DNA of 45,006 bases from Fluviicola sp. GTDB taxonomy: Bacteria; Bacteroidota; Bacteroidia; Flavobacteriales_D; Crocinitomicaceae. Below, one piece after another: positions 8,255 through 16,788 of the stretch. The translations under genes were made by a program, and so were the position numbers. The notes under the pieces were generated by a model. The model worked only from the letters and a program-made list of their open reading frames with translations. It was not told where the DNA came from and searched no databases. The stretch covers positions 1 through 45,006 of the forward strand of contig JAGOAZ010000019.1 of the NCBI GenBank assembly GCA_017983675.1, in the 5' to 3' direction. The stretch's first letter is position 1. Each line of letters opens with the position of its first letter.

Positions 8255-9226
8255 ATGAATATTCGTCCAAGAAGAAATAGAAAAAATGCAGCAATTCGCT
8301 CCATGATTGAGGAAACAAAATTAGGTGCTGAGCATTTAATTTATCCCATTTTCTTAAAAGATGGCAGTAATATTCAAGAAGAAGTAGCTTCCATGCCGGG
8401 GAATTACCGTTGGAGTTTGGATAAATTGATTCCTGAATTTGAAAAATGGATGGAATTGGGTATTCGTACCTTTGATTTATTTCCAGCGGTTGATGAACAT
8501 TTGAAAGATCAACTAGGCAGCTACAGTTATGCCGACGAGAACTTTTATTTGCATGTCATTCGTTCGTTGAAAGAGCGTTTTCCTGAAGCGGTGTTGATGT
8601 CAGATGTTGCACTTGATCCATATTCATCTGACGGACACGATGGTGTTGTCATTGATGGTCAAATTGTGAATGACGTTACCTTACCGTTGCTAGCAAAAAT
8701 GGCTGTTGCACAAGCGCAAGCAGGAATTGATATCGTTGGACCATCAGATATGATGGATGGCCGAGTAGGTGTTATTCGTTCGGCTTTAGACAACAACGGC
8801 TATACCGATGTTTCGATCATGTCGTACACTGCAAAATATGCAAGTGCGTTTTACGGACCTTTCCGTGATGCGTTGAATTCCGCACCAAAATCGGGGGACA
8901 AGAAAACGTACCAAATGAATCCTGCAAACAAACGTGAAGCGTTGATTGAAGCAGCTTTGGACATCCAAGAAGGAGCGGACTTTATCATGGTGAAGCCAGC
9001 ATTGTGTTATTTGGACATCATTCATTTGTTAAAAGAAGAATTCAATACGCCAATAACAGCTTACAACGTGAGTGGTGAATGCGCAATGGTTTATGCTGCT
9101 GCGAAGCAAGGTTGGTTGGATTACGACCGAACTGTAATGGAAATGTTATTAAGTATTCGAAGAGCAGGAGCTGACGGAATATTAACGTATTTCGCACCAC
9201 ACGCAGCAAAATTGATGAAAGGGTAA
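8255..9226 (+). CDS. hemB: Porphobilinogen synthase (delta-aminolevulinate dehydratase)
   Basis: Condenses two 5-aminolevulinate molecules to porphobilinogen in heme synthesis. It has 323 residues, the usual length. The N-terminus reads RPRRNRKNAAIRSM. The two active-site lysines are Lys194 (SYTAKYASAFYGPF) and Lys247 (IMVKPALCYLD). The metal segment at residues 116-130 is SDVALDPYSSDGHDG, in which the cysteines of the zinc-type enzymes are replaced by Asp and Ala, as in magnesium-dependent HemB. That metal preference is inference from known family variants. Confidence 0.96.
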   Translation: MNIRPRRNRKNAAIRSMIEETKLGAEHLIYPIFLKDGSNIQEEVASMPGNYRWSLDKLIPEFEKWMELGIRTFDLFPAVDEHLKDQLGSYSYADENFYLHVIRSLKERFPEAVLMSDVALDPYSSDGHDGVVIDGQIVNDVTLPLLAKMAVAQAQAGIDIVGPSDMMDGRVGVIRSALDNNGYTDVSIMSYTAKYASAFYGPFRDALNSAPKSGDKKTYQMNPANKREALIEAALDIQEGADFIMVKPALCYLDIIHLLKEEFNTPITAYNVSGECAMVYAAAKQGWLDYDRTVMEMLLSIRRAGADGILTYFAPHAAKLMKG

Positions 9227-9328
9227 TAGTTCTTGCCTTTTAATTAATTCTCTATTGAAGTGTTTCTTGATGTTAACTATAGTTCGACATAATTAGTTGT
9301 TACTATTCAAACATTAAAAATGGAATGA

Positions 9329-9664
9329 ATGAATTATAACAATAAAGTTTTTAAACCAATCAGTAATACGGATAATGGTGAAACTTCAAACGAAACCATT
9401 TTTCATTACAAACAAGTTGGCAATATCGTAACAGCAACGTATTCAGGCGGGAAAATTATTCAAGGTCACTTAATTGGTCTTGTCGATTCGTTTGGAAATA
9501 TCGAAATGCGCTATCACCAAGTGAATGAGAAAAATGAATTGATGACAGGAATTTGCAAATCAATACCAGAAATTCTTGCTAATGGAAAAATACGCCTGCA
9601 TGAAGCATGGGAATGGACTTCGGGAGATAAATCAACCGGAACATCCATCATTGAAGAACAATAA
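9329..9664 (+). CDS. Small conserved protein (often named 'n-acetylglutamate synthase' in databases)
   Basis: The protein has 111 residues without a signal peptide. It is beta-rich, with the pattern ETIFHYKQVGNIVTATYSGG, a GHLIGLVD turn, MRYHQVN and a C-terminal WEWTSGD..GTSIIEE. I recall many Bacteroidota and Firmicutes proteins of this size and pattern labelled 'n-acetylglutamate synthase' with no evidence for that activity. The fold looks like a small beta barrel. The start is fixed by an in-frame TGA just upstream. The OsmC gene starts 11 nt after its stop, so the two are probably cotranscribed. Confidence 0.75.
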   Translation: MNYNNKVFKPISNTDNGETSNETIFHYKQVGNIVTATYSGGKIIQGHLIGLVDSFGNIEMRYHQVNEKNELMTGICKSIPEILANGKIRLHEAWEWTSGDKSTGTSIIEEQ

Positions 9665-9675
9665 TTTTTACTACT

Positions 9676-10146
9676 ATGGCAATTGAACACCACTACCAAT
9701 TAACTACCGAATGGACAGGGAATTCTGGAGAAGGAACAAAACATGTGCGCACCTACGACCGAAGTCACACGGTTAGCATTGCCGGGAAACCAACATTAGA
9801 TTTAACAACAGATAATGCTGCAGTTGGTGACAAATCAAAATTGAATCCAGAAGATTTATTGGTTTCAGCACTTTCTTCCTGTCACATGCTTTCCTATTTG
9901 TATTTGTGCTCGTTAGAAGGAATTGTAGTAACAGCATACACGGATAATGCAACTGGAACGATGGTTGAAGATGCTACAGGAAGCGGACGTTTCAACGAAG
10001 TTGTTTTGAATCCAATTTGTACAGTAGCGGATGAAGGAATGCTGGAAAAAGCCATCGAATTGCATCACAAGGCGCATGAAATCTGCTATATCGCTAATTC
10101 GGTGAATTTTGAAGTGAAATGTAATCCAATTTGTAAACTAGGATAG
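9676..10146 (+). CDS. OsmC family protein (peroxide/hydroperoxide reductase-like)
   Basis: The protein has 156 residues. OsmC/Ohr proteins reduce organic hydroperoxides with two cysteines. Here a cysteine lies in LVSALSSCHMLSYLYL, the family signature on the central helix, and others occur at NPICTVADE, HEICYIANS and the C-terminal CNPICKLG. The pairing of the redox cysteines cannot be settled by eye. The N-terminal part (HVRTYDRSHTV..AGKPTLDLT) is the usual OsmC beta region. It is probably cotranscribed with the small gene upstream. Confidence 0.88.
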   Translation: MAIEHHYQLTTEWTGNSGEGTKHVRTYDRSHTVSIAGKPTLDLTTDNAAVGDKSKLNPEDLLVSALSSCHMLSYLYLCSLEGIVVTAYTDNATGTMVEDATGSGRFNEVVLNPICTVADEGMLEKAIELHHKAHEICYIANSVNFEVKCNPICKLG

Positions 10147-10230
10147 GTTAATTATATTTCAACTTCATCCAAATTTCACCTGCTAAATAAAATGATTCAT
10201 CTTTATCTGTAAAGTTGAATCGTTAAAGAT

Positions 10231-11544
10231 TTACCGCGCAAATCCAATCTTGAACTTCTTGCCTTTGATTTTTTGATCGCGGATTTGTGGAACAACTTCT
10301 TCTGCTTCAAAACGATTGATTGCAACTAAGGTACTATGATCCATTACAGTAATCATTCCAATATCAGTCGATTTCAGACCACCGATTTTATGTAAAAATC
10401 CGACGACATCAACTTTGTTGATTTTATCTTTTTTTCCGCCACCAATGTAAATTGTTTTCCAGTACGGAGGATCGGGTAGTGGTTCGTTGGATACAATTTC
10501 GTATTCAAACAAGTCGGGAAGAAAATCGGGTAGTTTGTCTTTCTCCGTTTGAAAAAGAAACACAACTCCTTCAGCATCTTGTCGTCCTGTTCTACCACTA
10601 CGGTGTTTGAAAACCGCCTCTTGTTGTGCTAATTGGTAATGGATGACATGTTCAACTGCTTCAATGTCCAAACCACGAGCTGCTAAATCAGTTGAAACTA
10701 AAAATTGTGCACTGCCATTTCTGAATTTAATCAACGCGCGTTCCCGTTCTTCTTGGTCCATGCCGCCGTGGTAATAAACAGCGTGAATATTTCCATCAAT
10801 TAAAAAGTCATAAATGCGGACAACTGCTTCTCGGTGATTACAGAAAATGATTGTTTTTCCTTCAGGAAGGTTGCACAATAATTCAAAAAGCGTTTCTACT
10901 TTTTCTGTGTCTAAACAGTTGATTTTAAAATATTTGATTCCAGCACCTGCGTTTTCAACTAAAAAATCGATGCGCTCGTGTTGTTCGAATGCAATGAATG
11001 CAGGTAAATCGGATAAATCGGTTGCAGAAACAAGTAACTTTTTTTCGATTTGATTCATTGCCCCAATAATTTGCGACATGTCCTCTTCGAATCCCATCTC
11101 GAGCGATTTATCAAACTCATCCAACACCAATGTTTTCACTTGAGATAAGTCAATGTTTTCGCGTTTTACATGATCCAAAATTCGGCCTGGTGTTCCGACT
11201 AAAACTGCGGGTGGTTCAGAAAAATTGTTTTTTTCGATGCGAATGGAATGACCTCCATAAGTAGCATTGATTTTAAAAGCAGTCCCCATTTGTTTGAAAA
11301 CTGTTTCTATTTGTAACGCAAGTTCACGCGTAGGAGTGATGATTAAGGCTTGAATTCCAGCTGTATCCAATGAAAGCTCGTTGTAAATGCTCATTAAAAA
11401 AGCAAGTGATTTACCAGAACCAGTCGGCGATAAAAGCAACACATTAGTTGCTGATTGCATTGCTTGAATGGTTGCCACCTGCATGTCATTGAGTGCGGTA
11501 ATTTTTAATTTTTCAAGAATGCTTTGTTGTGTTGCTTGTATCAT
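10231..11544 (-). CDS. dbpA: DEAD-box RNA helicase with DbpA-type C-terminal RNA-binding domain
   Basis: ATP-dependent RNA helicase; DbpA proteins act in 50S ribosome assembly by binding 23S rRNA hairpin 92. The protein has 437 residues. Visible motifs in order: a Q-motif region, SPTGSGKS with Lys45, PTRELALQ, TPGRILDH, DEFD at 142-145 in place of DEAD, SAT, IIFCNHRE, ARGLDI and HRSGRTGR. The last ~75 residues (WKTIYIGGGKKDKINKVD through KKFKIGFAR) look like the DbpA RNA-binding domain (RRM-like). The DEFD variant keeps both acidic residues. It is transcribed alone, leftward; a near-consensus TAACTTTA lies just before the ATG. Confidence 0.88.
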   Translation of the reverse strand: MIQATQQSILEKLKITALNDMQVATIQAMQSATNVLLLSPTGSGKSLAFLMSIYNELSLDTAGIQALIITPTRELALQIETVFKQMGTAFKINATYGGHSIRIEKNNFSEPPAVLVGTPGRILDHVKRENIDLSQVKTLVLDEFDKSLEMGFEEDMSQIIGAMNQIEKKLLVSATDLSDLPAFIAFEQHERIDFLVENAGAGIKYFKINCLDTEKVETLFELLCNLPEGKTIIFCNHREAVVRIYDFLIDGNIHAVYYHGGMDQEERERALIKFRNGSAQFLVSTDLAARGLDIEAVEHVIHYQLAQQEAVFKHRSGRTGRQDAEGVVFLFQTEKDKLPDFLPDLFEYEIVSNEPLPDPPYWKTIYIGGGKKDKINKVDVVGFLHKIGGLKSTDIGMITVMDHSTLVAINRFEAEEVVPQIRDQKIKGKKFKIGFAR

Positions 11545-11896
11545 GGGAGTAAAGTTACGAAATAAGGATGAAGTTGAAAGATAATTCCCCGATGACTTAG
11601 TGAGATGTAATCGTACGCGAAGGCATGGGAATAGACTGTAATTTGTAATTATTCCTTATTTTTGTTTGTCGTTCGTTCACAACGTTGAAGTGTAAACGGC
11701 AGTTTGCATTCGTGCAAACAACCCATGCGGTAGATCATTGACGTCTAACATTTTATTCGAAAGGGGAGTCTTATGGTTGCGATGGCGGGCTGCACTCTTC
11801 GGAGATTATTTACAATCAGCAGATTACAAAGCAAAATAGCGAACTAAATCGTGCTTTTAGAGACGTTCAAGTCAGCTTTTAGCATGCTGCATGGGT
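11545..11896. other. 352-bp intergenic region with relatively high GC and a TTCG hairpin
   Basis: No convincing gene is present; the longest ATG frame is 24 codons (from 11773). Hand counting gives 75 G+C in 180 bases at 11701-11880 (about 42%), higher than the other spacers here. GTTTGCA-TTCG-TGCAAAC at 11702-11719 is a perfect 7-bp stem with a UUCG-type tetraloop. A TATTTTTG on the + strand at 11657-11664 could be a -7 box, but no -33 TTG lies at the right distance. It may be a decayed gene or mobile element, or an unrecognised RNA. Confidence 0.4.
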
Positions 11897-13024
11897 TTAT
11901 TTTTTCTTCCAAATTTCACACGAAACAGCGTAATGATCAGAGAAAGCTTTTTTCTGAATGGTGAAATGTTGCGCTTGTAAACGTGGATCGTGGAAAATGT
12001 AGTCAATTCTTCCAGCTGGAACACGTCCAGCGTAAGTGATTCCTAAACCAAAGCGTGTTTCCAAGAACGAGTCAACTAATTTTTGATTGAATTGATTGTA
12101 CACATAAGACATTGGCGTGTCGTTAAAGTCGCCACAAACCACCACTGGATAAGGAGAGGTTTCCATGTGTTCAATGACTTTCAATGCTTGTTGCGCTCGC
12201 GCAGGATATGCAATGGTTAACTTATCGATTAATAAACGAACTGTCGATTTTTTCTCTTTTGGAACGTTGTTGGTTGCTCCAAACATTTCGTAATCTTCTT
12301 GTTGTAATTTTATCGATTGCAAGTGAATATTATAAACCCGAATGGTATCGCCATGTTTCACAATATCGGCAAAAATACAGTAGTTATCAGTCGTTGCAAA
12401 ATTATCAAACATCACATCACCCTTAGCAATAATTGGATATTTCGACAACATACAGATACCAAAATTTTGTCGGTTTCTGATTTTGTGCGAGTAACGTTCG
12501 TGGTAATTTCGTGTGCCAAGTAACTCAATCAAGGTGTCTTTAGTTGAAAAACTAGAAGGTTTATCTTGGTGAAAAAATTCTTGAAAACAGACCACATCAG
12601 GATCAACTTCTTGCACATAAGCGAGAATTCCATTTCTGTTTTCATTGCGTTTTTCAATTGATTCGTTATAGACATCAAACAAACGCACGTTGTAACTCAT
12701 GATTTTCCAGATACTATCATTTTGTGATGCTGTAACGGGGTCAAAGCTAATTCCAATGGTGCGAAAATGAAGTTTCCCCCCAATGATAATGAAAAACAAA
12801 ACGATGAAAAACCAACGCGATTTTAACAATGCCCAATAAAGAAGAAAAAGGAGATTAACCGCAATGATAATGGGGTATGCTAGACCGAAAAAAGGAAGTA
12901 ATTCAAATGTGTCGGGATGAACAAATGGGGCAAAATAGGACAATACCAAGGTTGCCAAAGCAACAATGGTAAAGATTTTCATCCAATTTGAAAACCGTGC
13001 TATTTGATGTATCCAACTACTCAT
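11897..13024 (-). CDS. Membrane-anchored endonuclease/exonuclease/phosphatase family protein
   Basis: The protein has 375 residues. The N-terminal ~100 residues contain about three membrane segments (IFTIVALATLVLSYFAPF, FGLAYPIIIAVNLLFLLYWALL, FFIVLFFIIIGG). They are followed by an EEP domain with MSYNVRLFD (Asn), VVCFQEF (Glu), VVCGDFND, RIDYIFHD and the final SDHYAV. This is the metal-dependent phosphodiesterase/phosphatase fold of DNase I and sphingomyelinases. The substrate is unknown; with this topology the enzyme domain may face the periplasm. It is the last gene of the mutL-rhomboid-rhomboid operon, overlapping the previous gene by 4 nt. Confidence 0.87.
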   Translation of the reverse strand: MSSWIHQIARFSNWMKIFTIVALATLVLSYFAPFVHPDTFELLPFFGLAYPIIIAVNLLFLLYWALLKSRWFFIVLFFIIIGGKLHFRTIGISFDPVTASQNDSIWKIMSYNVRLFDVYNESIEKRNENRNGILAYVQEVDPDVVCFQEFFHQDKPSSFSTKDTLIELLGTRNYHERYSHKIRNRQNFGICMLSKYPIIAKGDVMFDNFATTDNYCIFADIVKHGDTIRVYNIHLQSIKLQQEDYEMFGATNNVPKEKKSTVRLLIDKLTIAYPARAQQALKVIEHMETSPYPVVVCGDFNDTPMSYVYNQFNQKLVDSFLETRFGLGITYAGRVPAGRIDYIFHDPRLQAQHFTIQKKAFSDHYAVSCEIWKKK

Positions 13025-13935
13025 TTATTACTTTGACTAAACAGGAAATCCTTTTCTTTTTTTGTTAACGACTCATAACCTGATTTGGCGATTTTATCGA
13101 GAATCTTGTCAATTTCAATTTGTTTTTGTTTTTTCTCTGCATTATACTCTTCATCCGTTTTTACTCGGGAACCACCTTTTTCAACTTTCATTTTCGGTGA
13201 TTTTTTCCCAATTGAAGCGAAATACAAGCGAAATTGTTGTGTGATTTTTTCTGAAAAGTTAATGATATTTTTCGAAGAATGCAGGTTTCTTATTGAAAGG
13301 TATCCAATAAATATTCCTCCAATGTGAGCAAAATGAGCGATGTTATCGTTTGCTCCGATACTTAATACATCGTATAAAATATACAAACCTGCAATAACAA
13401 TTAAGCGAACAGGAAGTATTCCAAATAAATTGACTTGTAAATTTGGTCGGTAAAAAGCCATAGCAACAAAAATCGCCATAATGGATCCAGATGCTCCGAC
13501 TATGACCGTTTGCAGCTGCGGATTAGCAAAAGCGGGAAATAGCGCATGAGCAATTAATTCAAATATTCCACCAAAAATTCCTCCCAAGACGTACACATGA
13601 ATGAGTCTTCTGCCGGTGAAAAACTGAATAAACATGCTTCCTGAGAAATACAAAAAGAGCATGTTCGATAAAAAATGCATGAACGAGAAATGCGCAAAAA
13701 TACTCGTGATGATTGTCCAAGGACTTTTGATGAATCCAGCAAAATCAGTGTCTAAAGTAAAAATCTGCGCAAGTATGGATTGTGTTTGTTCGTCGGTATT
13801 CGTAAGTCGGCCAATAACAGTTATTACACCAATAAAAACAAACACAGCAGCATTGACAAACAATAATTGAATGTGTGTACCACCAAATTTTAATTGATAC
13901 TTGAGTTCTTCGAAAAGTGTTCGTTGTCCGTTCAT
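13021..13935 (-). CDS. Rhomboid family intramembrane serine protease (second copy)
   Basis: The protein has 304 residues with about six membrane helices and a charged cytoplasmic tail after residue 225 (VEKGGSRVKTDEEYNAEKK). The catalytic dyad is visible: Ser149 in GASGS and His204 in AHIGG. HFLSNMLFLYFSG carries the conserved His/Asn of helix 2. Rhomboids cut transmembrane helices of other proteins; the targets are unknown. It follows the other rhomboid by 2 nt and overlaps the EEP gene by 4 nt. The two rhomboids are clearly diverged, so this is an old duplication or independent paralogues. Confidence 0.92.
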   Translation of the reverse strand: MNGQRTLFEELKYQLKFGGTHIQLLFVNAAVFVFIGVITVIGRLTNTDEQTQSILAQIFTLDTDFAGFIKSPWTIITSIFAHFSFMHFLSNMLFLYFSGSMFIQFFTGRRLIHVYVLGGIFGGIFELIAHALFPAFANPQLQTVIVGASGSIMAIFVAMAFYRPNLQVNLFGILPVRLIVIAGLYILYDVLSIGANDNIAHFAHIGGIFIGYLSIRNLHSSKNIINFSEKITQQFRLYFASIGKKSPKMKVEKGGSRVKTDEEYNAEKKQKQIEIDKILDKIAKSGYESLTKKEKDFLFSQSNK

Positions 13936-13937
13936 GA

Positions 13938-14723
13938 TTAATAGAAATTAGAACTGTTTCTTTTCCAGATTAACACGATAATTCCACCAACAATCGCACC
14001 ACCAACATGCGCTAAATGAGCAACATGGTCGCCTGCTGTTTGATGGAAACTGGAGTAAATCTCCAATACAAAATAACCTCCGATTAGGTATTTAGCTTTC
14101 ACAGGAATAGGCGGAAAAAGCAATTGTAACTCAGTGTTTGGAAACAACAAAGCAAAAGCTGCTAACAAGCCGAAAACTGCTCCTGAAGCCCCAACCATTG
14201 GCGTCATTGACATTCCGATATAATCGTTTATTGCGGAGAATTCATAAGATGAAATTCCGCCATTTTCATTTAAATAACGATTTGCTTCTTGTACGAATAG
14301 TTCTGATTTACCAAATTCACGTAATAAATTGTTAATCATTGTCAATTGCTCTCCATTACCGTTACTTTTAATCAAGTTAATGAGTGCATCTACTTGAAAA
14401 TAGCCTGCGATATTGTAAAGTAATATTGCTCCAAATGCTGATAAGAAATAAACTTTCAAAAAACGCTGTGCTCCCCACAAACGTTCTAAGAAACTACCAA
14501 ACATAAACAACACATACATGTTCATGAAGATGTGAAATATATCAGCATGCATGAACGCATGGGTGATTAATTGCCACGGTTTAAAAAGTGGTGTATTGAA
14601 ATAATGAGCTCCTAGAATTGTGCCCAAATCAACACCTTGTTTCTCTAAAATAAAAGTCGCAACAAAAAAGAAAATGTTGACAATAATTAAATTCTGTGTA
14701 ACCGTTGGCGTATTTCGAAACAT
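13938..14723 (-). CDS. Rhomboid family intramembrane serine protease (first copy)
   Basis: The protein has 261 residues. Catalytic Ser180 lies in MVGASGAVFGLL and His239 in HLAHVGGAIVGG. The early segment FMHADIFHIFMNMYVLFMFG matches the conserved helix-2 region with His and Asn. Unlike the neighbouring rhomboid it has a ~60-residue hydrophilic insert (about 112-172) between predicted membrane segments, and a short C-terminus. It lies 2 nt after mutL. The arrangement mutL - rhomboid - rhomboid - EEP is, as I recall, common in Flavobacteriales and may be only an expression linkage. Confidence 0.92.
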   Translation of the reverse strand: MFRNTPTVTQNLIIVNIFFFVATFILEKQGVDLGTILGAHYFNTPLFKPWQLITHAFMHADIFHIFMNMYVLFMFGSFLERLWGAQRFLKVYFLSAFGAILLYNIAGYFQVDALINLIKSNGNGEQLTMINNLLREFGKSELFVQEANRYLNENGGISSYEFSAINDYIGMSMTPMVGASGAVFGLLAAFALLFPNTELQLLFPPIPVKAKYLIGGYFVLEIYSSFHQTAGDHVAHLAHVGGAIVGGIIVLIWKRNSSNFY

Positions 14724-14725
14724 GG

Positions 14726-16582
14726 TTAAAAAAGTTGTATTAAATATTCGTTAGAGAGTAGATTCATAATTTTTTTGCCACCTGGTGTGTGTGCATGTTC
14801 GTCAGATTCAAATAATTGGTGCACAAATGCTTTAATTGCTTCATTTTCGTTTGCTAAACGAACGGTGATACTTCCTGCAAATGCTAATTGAGCTAAAACG
14901 GTGTGTGCAATTTCACCTTTGTCTAATTCCCCCATTTGCAACGAAGCTAATATTTTATCGACACAAGAAATAACGGTAGATTCATTCAGTAATTCAGGAA
15001 TACCAACTAATTGTAGCTTTTCATTTTCCCAAGTCCACGAAAAACCAATACGTTCTAATGTTTTCTCGTGTTCATCCCAATGTATTTTTTCTTGCTTGGA
15101 AACATTTTTTTCTAACGGAAAAAGTAATTGTTGTGAACCCAATGGATTGATAAAAAATCCGCGCATCAATTCATCGTACAAAATGCGTTCGTAAGCTCGT
15201 CGAAAATGAATCAGCAACAAACCAGATTGAACAGGTGATACAATAAATGAGCTTTTTACAAAGAAAGGACCTTCAGGTATTTCTGTAGGTTCTTCGTGTA
15301 ATTTCACTTGTTCACTTGATATGTCAAATGCTTCTAGTTCATTTTCGGGATTCCAAAAATTATCCCAGTTTGCAGGTGTGCTATCCGTTTGAAAACCAGC
15401 GTTTTTAATTCCTTGGCTAAAAGCTTTGTTTGAATTACTACTCGAACGTTGTTGACCTTCTCGTGTATTTGAAAATTCAAAAGGATTATAATTTTTATCG
15501 ACTTGAATTACCGGTTCATAAGCAGGTTGGTTTTTCATGCTAAGCGGAATATCAAATTCATTTTCACGATCAAAATCTAATGTCGGTGAAATATTGAATT
15601 TCCCTAAACCTAAACGAATGGTACTGCGAAGAATACTGTATATCGCTTTGTCGTCTTCAAATTTTATTTCCGTTTTCGTTGGATGAACGTTTACATCAAT
15701 ATTTTTGGGATTGATTTCCAAGAATATAAAATAACTCGGAAACATTTTAGCTGGTAATAATTGTTCAAAAGCAGCAGTTACTGCATGATTGAAATAAGTG
15801 TCTTTAAAAAAACGATTGTTTACGAAGAAAAATTGTTCACCTCGCGATTTCTTCGCAGCTTCTGGTTTTCCGACAAAACCTTCAATGCGAACAATATCCG
15901 TAGATTCGTTGATTGGAACTAATTTGTCGTTATACGCTTTACCAAAAATGGAAACGATGCGTTGACGTTGCGAACTTTTTAATAGATTAAAAATCTCATT
16001 CTCATTGTGTACTAAACGAAAAGCAACTTCTGGATGTGCTAAGGCAACGCGTTCAAACTCATCAATAATGTGCTTCCACTCAACATTGTCAGACTTTAAG
16101 AAATTCCGTCGTGCGGGAACGTTAAAGAATAAATTTTTCACTTCAAAAGAAGATCCTACAGCGCAAGAAACGGGTTCTTGTTTGACAATCGTTGAACCTT
16201 CAATTTGAATCAAACTTCCTAATTCATCTTCCGAACGTTTTGTTTTCAAAGCAACGTGCGCAATAGCTGCTATCGAAGCAAGTGCTTCACCTCTAAATCC
16301 TTTGGTATTGAGCGCGAATAAATCGTCAGCTGATGCTATCTTACTTGTTGCATGGCGTTCAAAAGCCATTCGGGCATCCATGAACGACATTCCTTTTCCA
16401 TTGTCAACGATTTGGATACTTGTTCGCCCCGCATCTTTGACAAGAATTTGGATTGTATCAGCCCCAGCATCGATGCTATTCTCGATTAACTCTTTGATTA
16501 CAGAGGCTGGACGTTGAATGACTTCACCCGCAGCAATTTGATTTGCAATGTGATCGGGTAAAAGTTTTATGATGTCAGCCAT
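14726..16582 (-). CDS. mutL: DNA mismatch repair protein MutL
   Basis: GHKL ATPase that couples MutS mismatch recognition to strand removal. It has 618 residues. N-terminal motifs: QIAAGEVIQRPASVIKELIEN (Glu31, Asn35), DNGKGM, and TKGFRGEALASI. The transducer domain includes FFFVNNRFFK and NVHPTKTEIKFED. The C-terminal dimerisation domain starts near 435. Where metal-dependent MutL endonucleases have DQHAxxE, this protein reads HFRRAYE (459-465), so the metal-binding Asp and His are missing. The first gene of a four-gene operon; the region upstream is shared with the divergent NagZ-like gene. Confidence 0.96.
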   Translation of the reverse strand: MADIIKLLPDHIANQIAAGEVIQRPASVIKELIENSIDAGADTIQILVKDAGRTSIQIVDNGKGMSFMDARMAFERHATSKIASADDLFALNTKGFRGEALASIAAIAHVALKTKRSEDELGSLIQIEGSTIVKQEPVSCAVGSSFEVKNLFFNVPARRNFLKSDNVEWKHIIDEFERVALAHPEVAFRLVHNENEIFNLLKSSQRQRIVSIFGKAYNDKLVPINESTDIVRIEGFVGKPEAAKKSRGEQFFFVNNRFFKDTYFNHAVTAAFEQLLPAKMFPSYFIFLEINPKNIDVNVHPTKTEIKFEDDKAIYSILRSTIRLGLGKFNISPTLDFDRENEFDIPLSMKNQPAYEPVIQVDKNYNPFEFSNTREGQQRSSSNSNKAFSQGIKNAGFQTDSTPANWDNFWNPENELEAFDISSEQVKLHEEPTEIPEGPFFVKSSFIVSPVQSGLLLIHFRRAYERILYDELMRGFFINPLGSQQLLFPLEKNVSKQEKIHWDEHEKTLERIGFSWTWENEKLQLVGIPELLNESTVISCVDKILASLQMGELDKGEIAHTVLAQLAFAGSITVRLANENEAIKAFVHQLFESDEHAHTPGGKKIMNLLSNEYLIQLF

Positions 16583-16754
16583 TGTTTGAATGATTGTTTG
16601 AATAAAAAAGTAAGCATGAATTTCGCAAGCCAGATGCGATTTTCAACAGCAGTAGCAAAAATAAGATTTTATCTTCGTTATTCAAGCGAAAGTAGTTGAG
16701 TAGTTCGCTATTTTTTTAACAAATAATTGGGTAATATTTCTTAAAACGAATCGC

Positions 16755-16783
16755 TTGAGCTCAATATGTTTGTTGTATTTTTG
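16755..16783 (+). promoter_or_regulatory. Promoter of the NagZ/beta-lactamase gene
   Basis: TTG (16755-16757), 18 nt, then TATTTTTG (16776-16783). Only 5 nt (CGCGT) separate the -7 box from the ATG at 16789, so the transcript should begin about 2 nt before the start codon. Confidence 0.7.
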
Positions 16784-16788
16784 CGCGT

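Noticed and set aside
9329..9664. N-acetylglutamate synthase activity for the 111-aa protein
   Set aside because: The name is inherited from databases; the protein is far too short for known NAGS enzymes and has no GNAT acetyl-CoA motif.
11702..11780. Possible integron attC site (GTCTAAC near 11743 and the nearby hairpin)
   Set aside because: The partner GTTRRRY core was not found at a suitable distance and there is no integrase or cassette array.
14901..15194. 97-codon antisense frame inside mutL, and similar frames opposite other genes (for example 29172-29468, 29472-29786, 43089-43523)
   Set aside because: They lie opposite well-supported genes, are rich in Cys/Ser/Pro as expected of shadow frames, and have no family resemblance.
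16582..16605. Direct repeat ATTGTTTGAAT just upstream of mutL
   Set aside because: Only two 11-bp AT-rich copies; too short to infer an operator.
11833..16714. 14-bp match: AAAATAGCGAACTA at 11833 and its reverse complement at 16701
   Set aside because: In 45 kb of AT-rich DNA a few 14-bp matches are expected by chance, and the flanks do not match.
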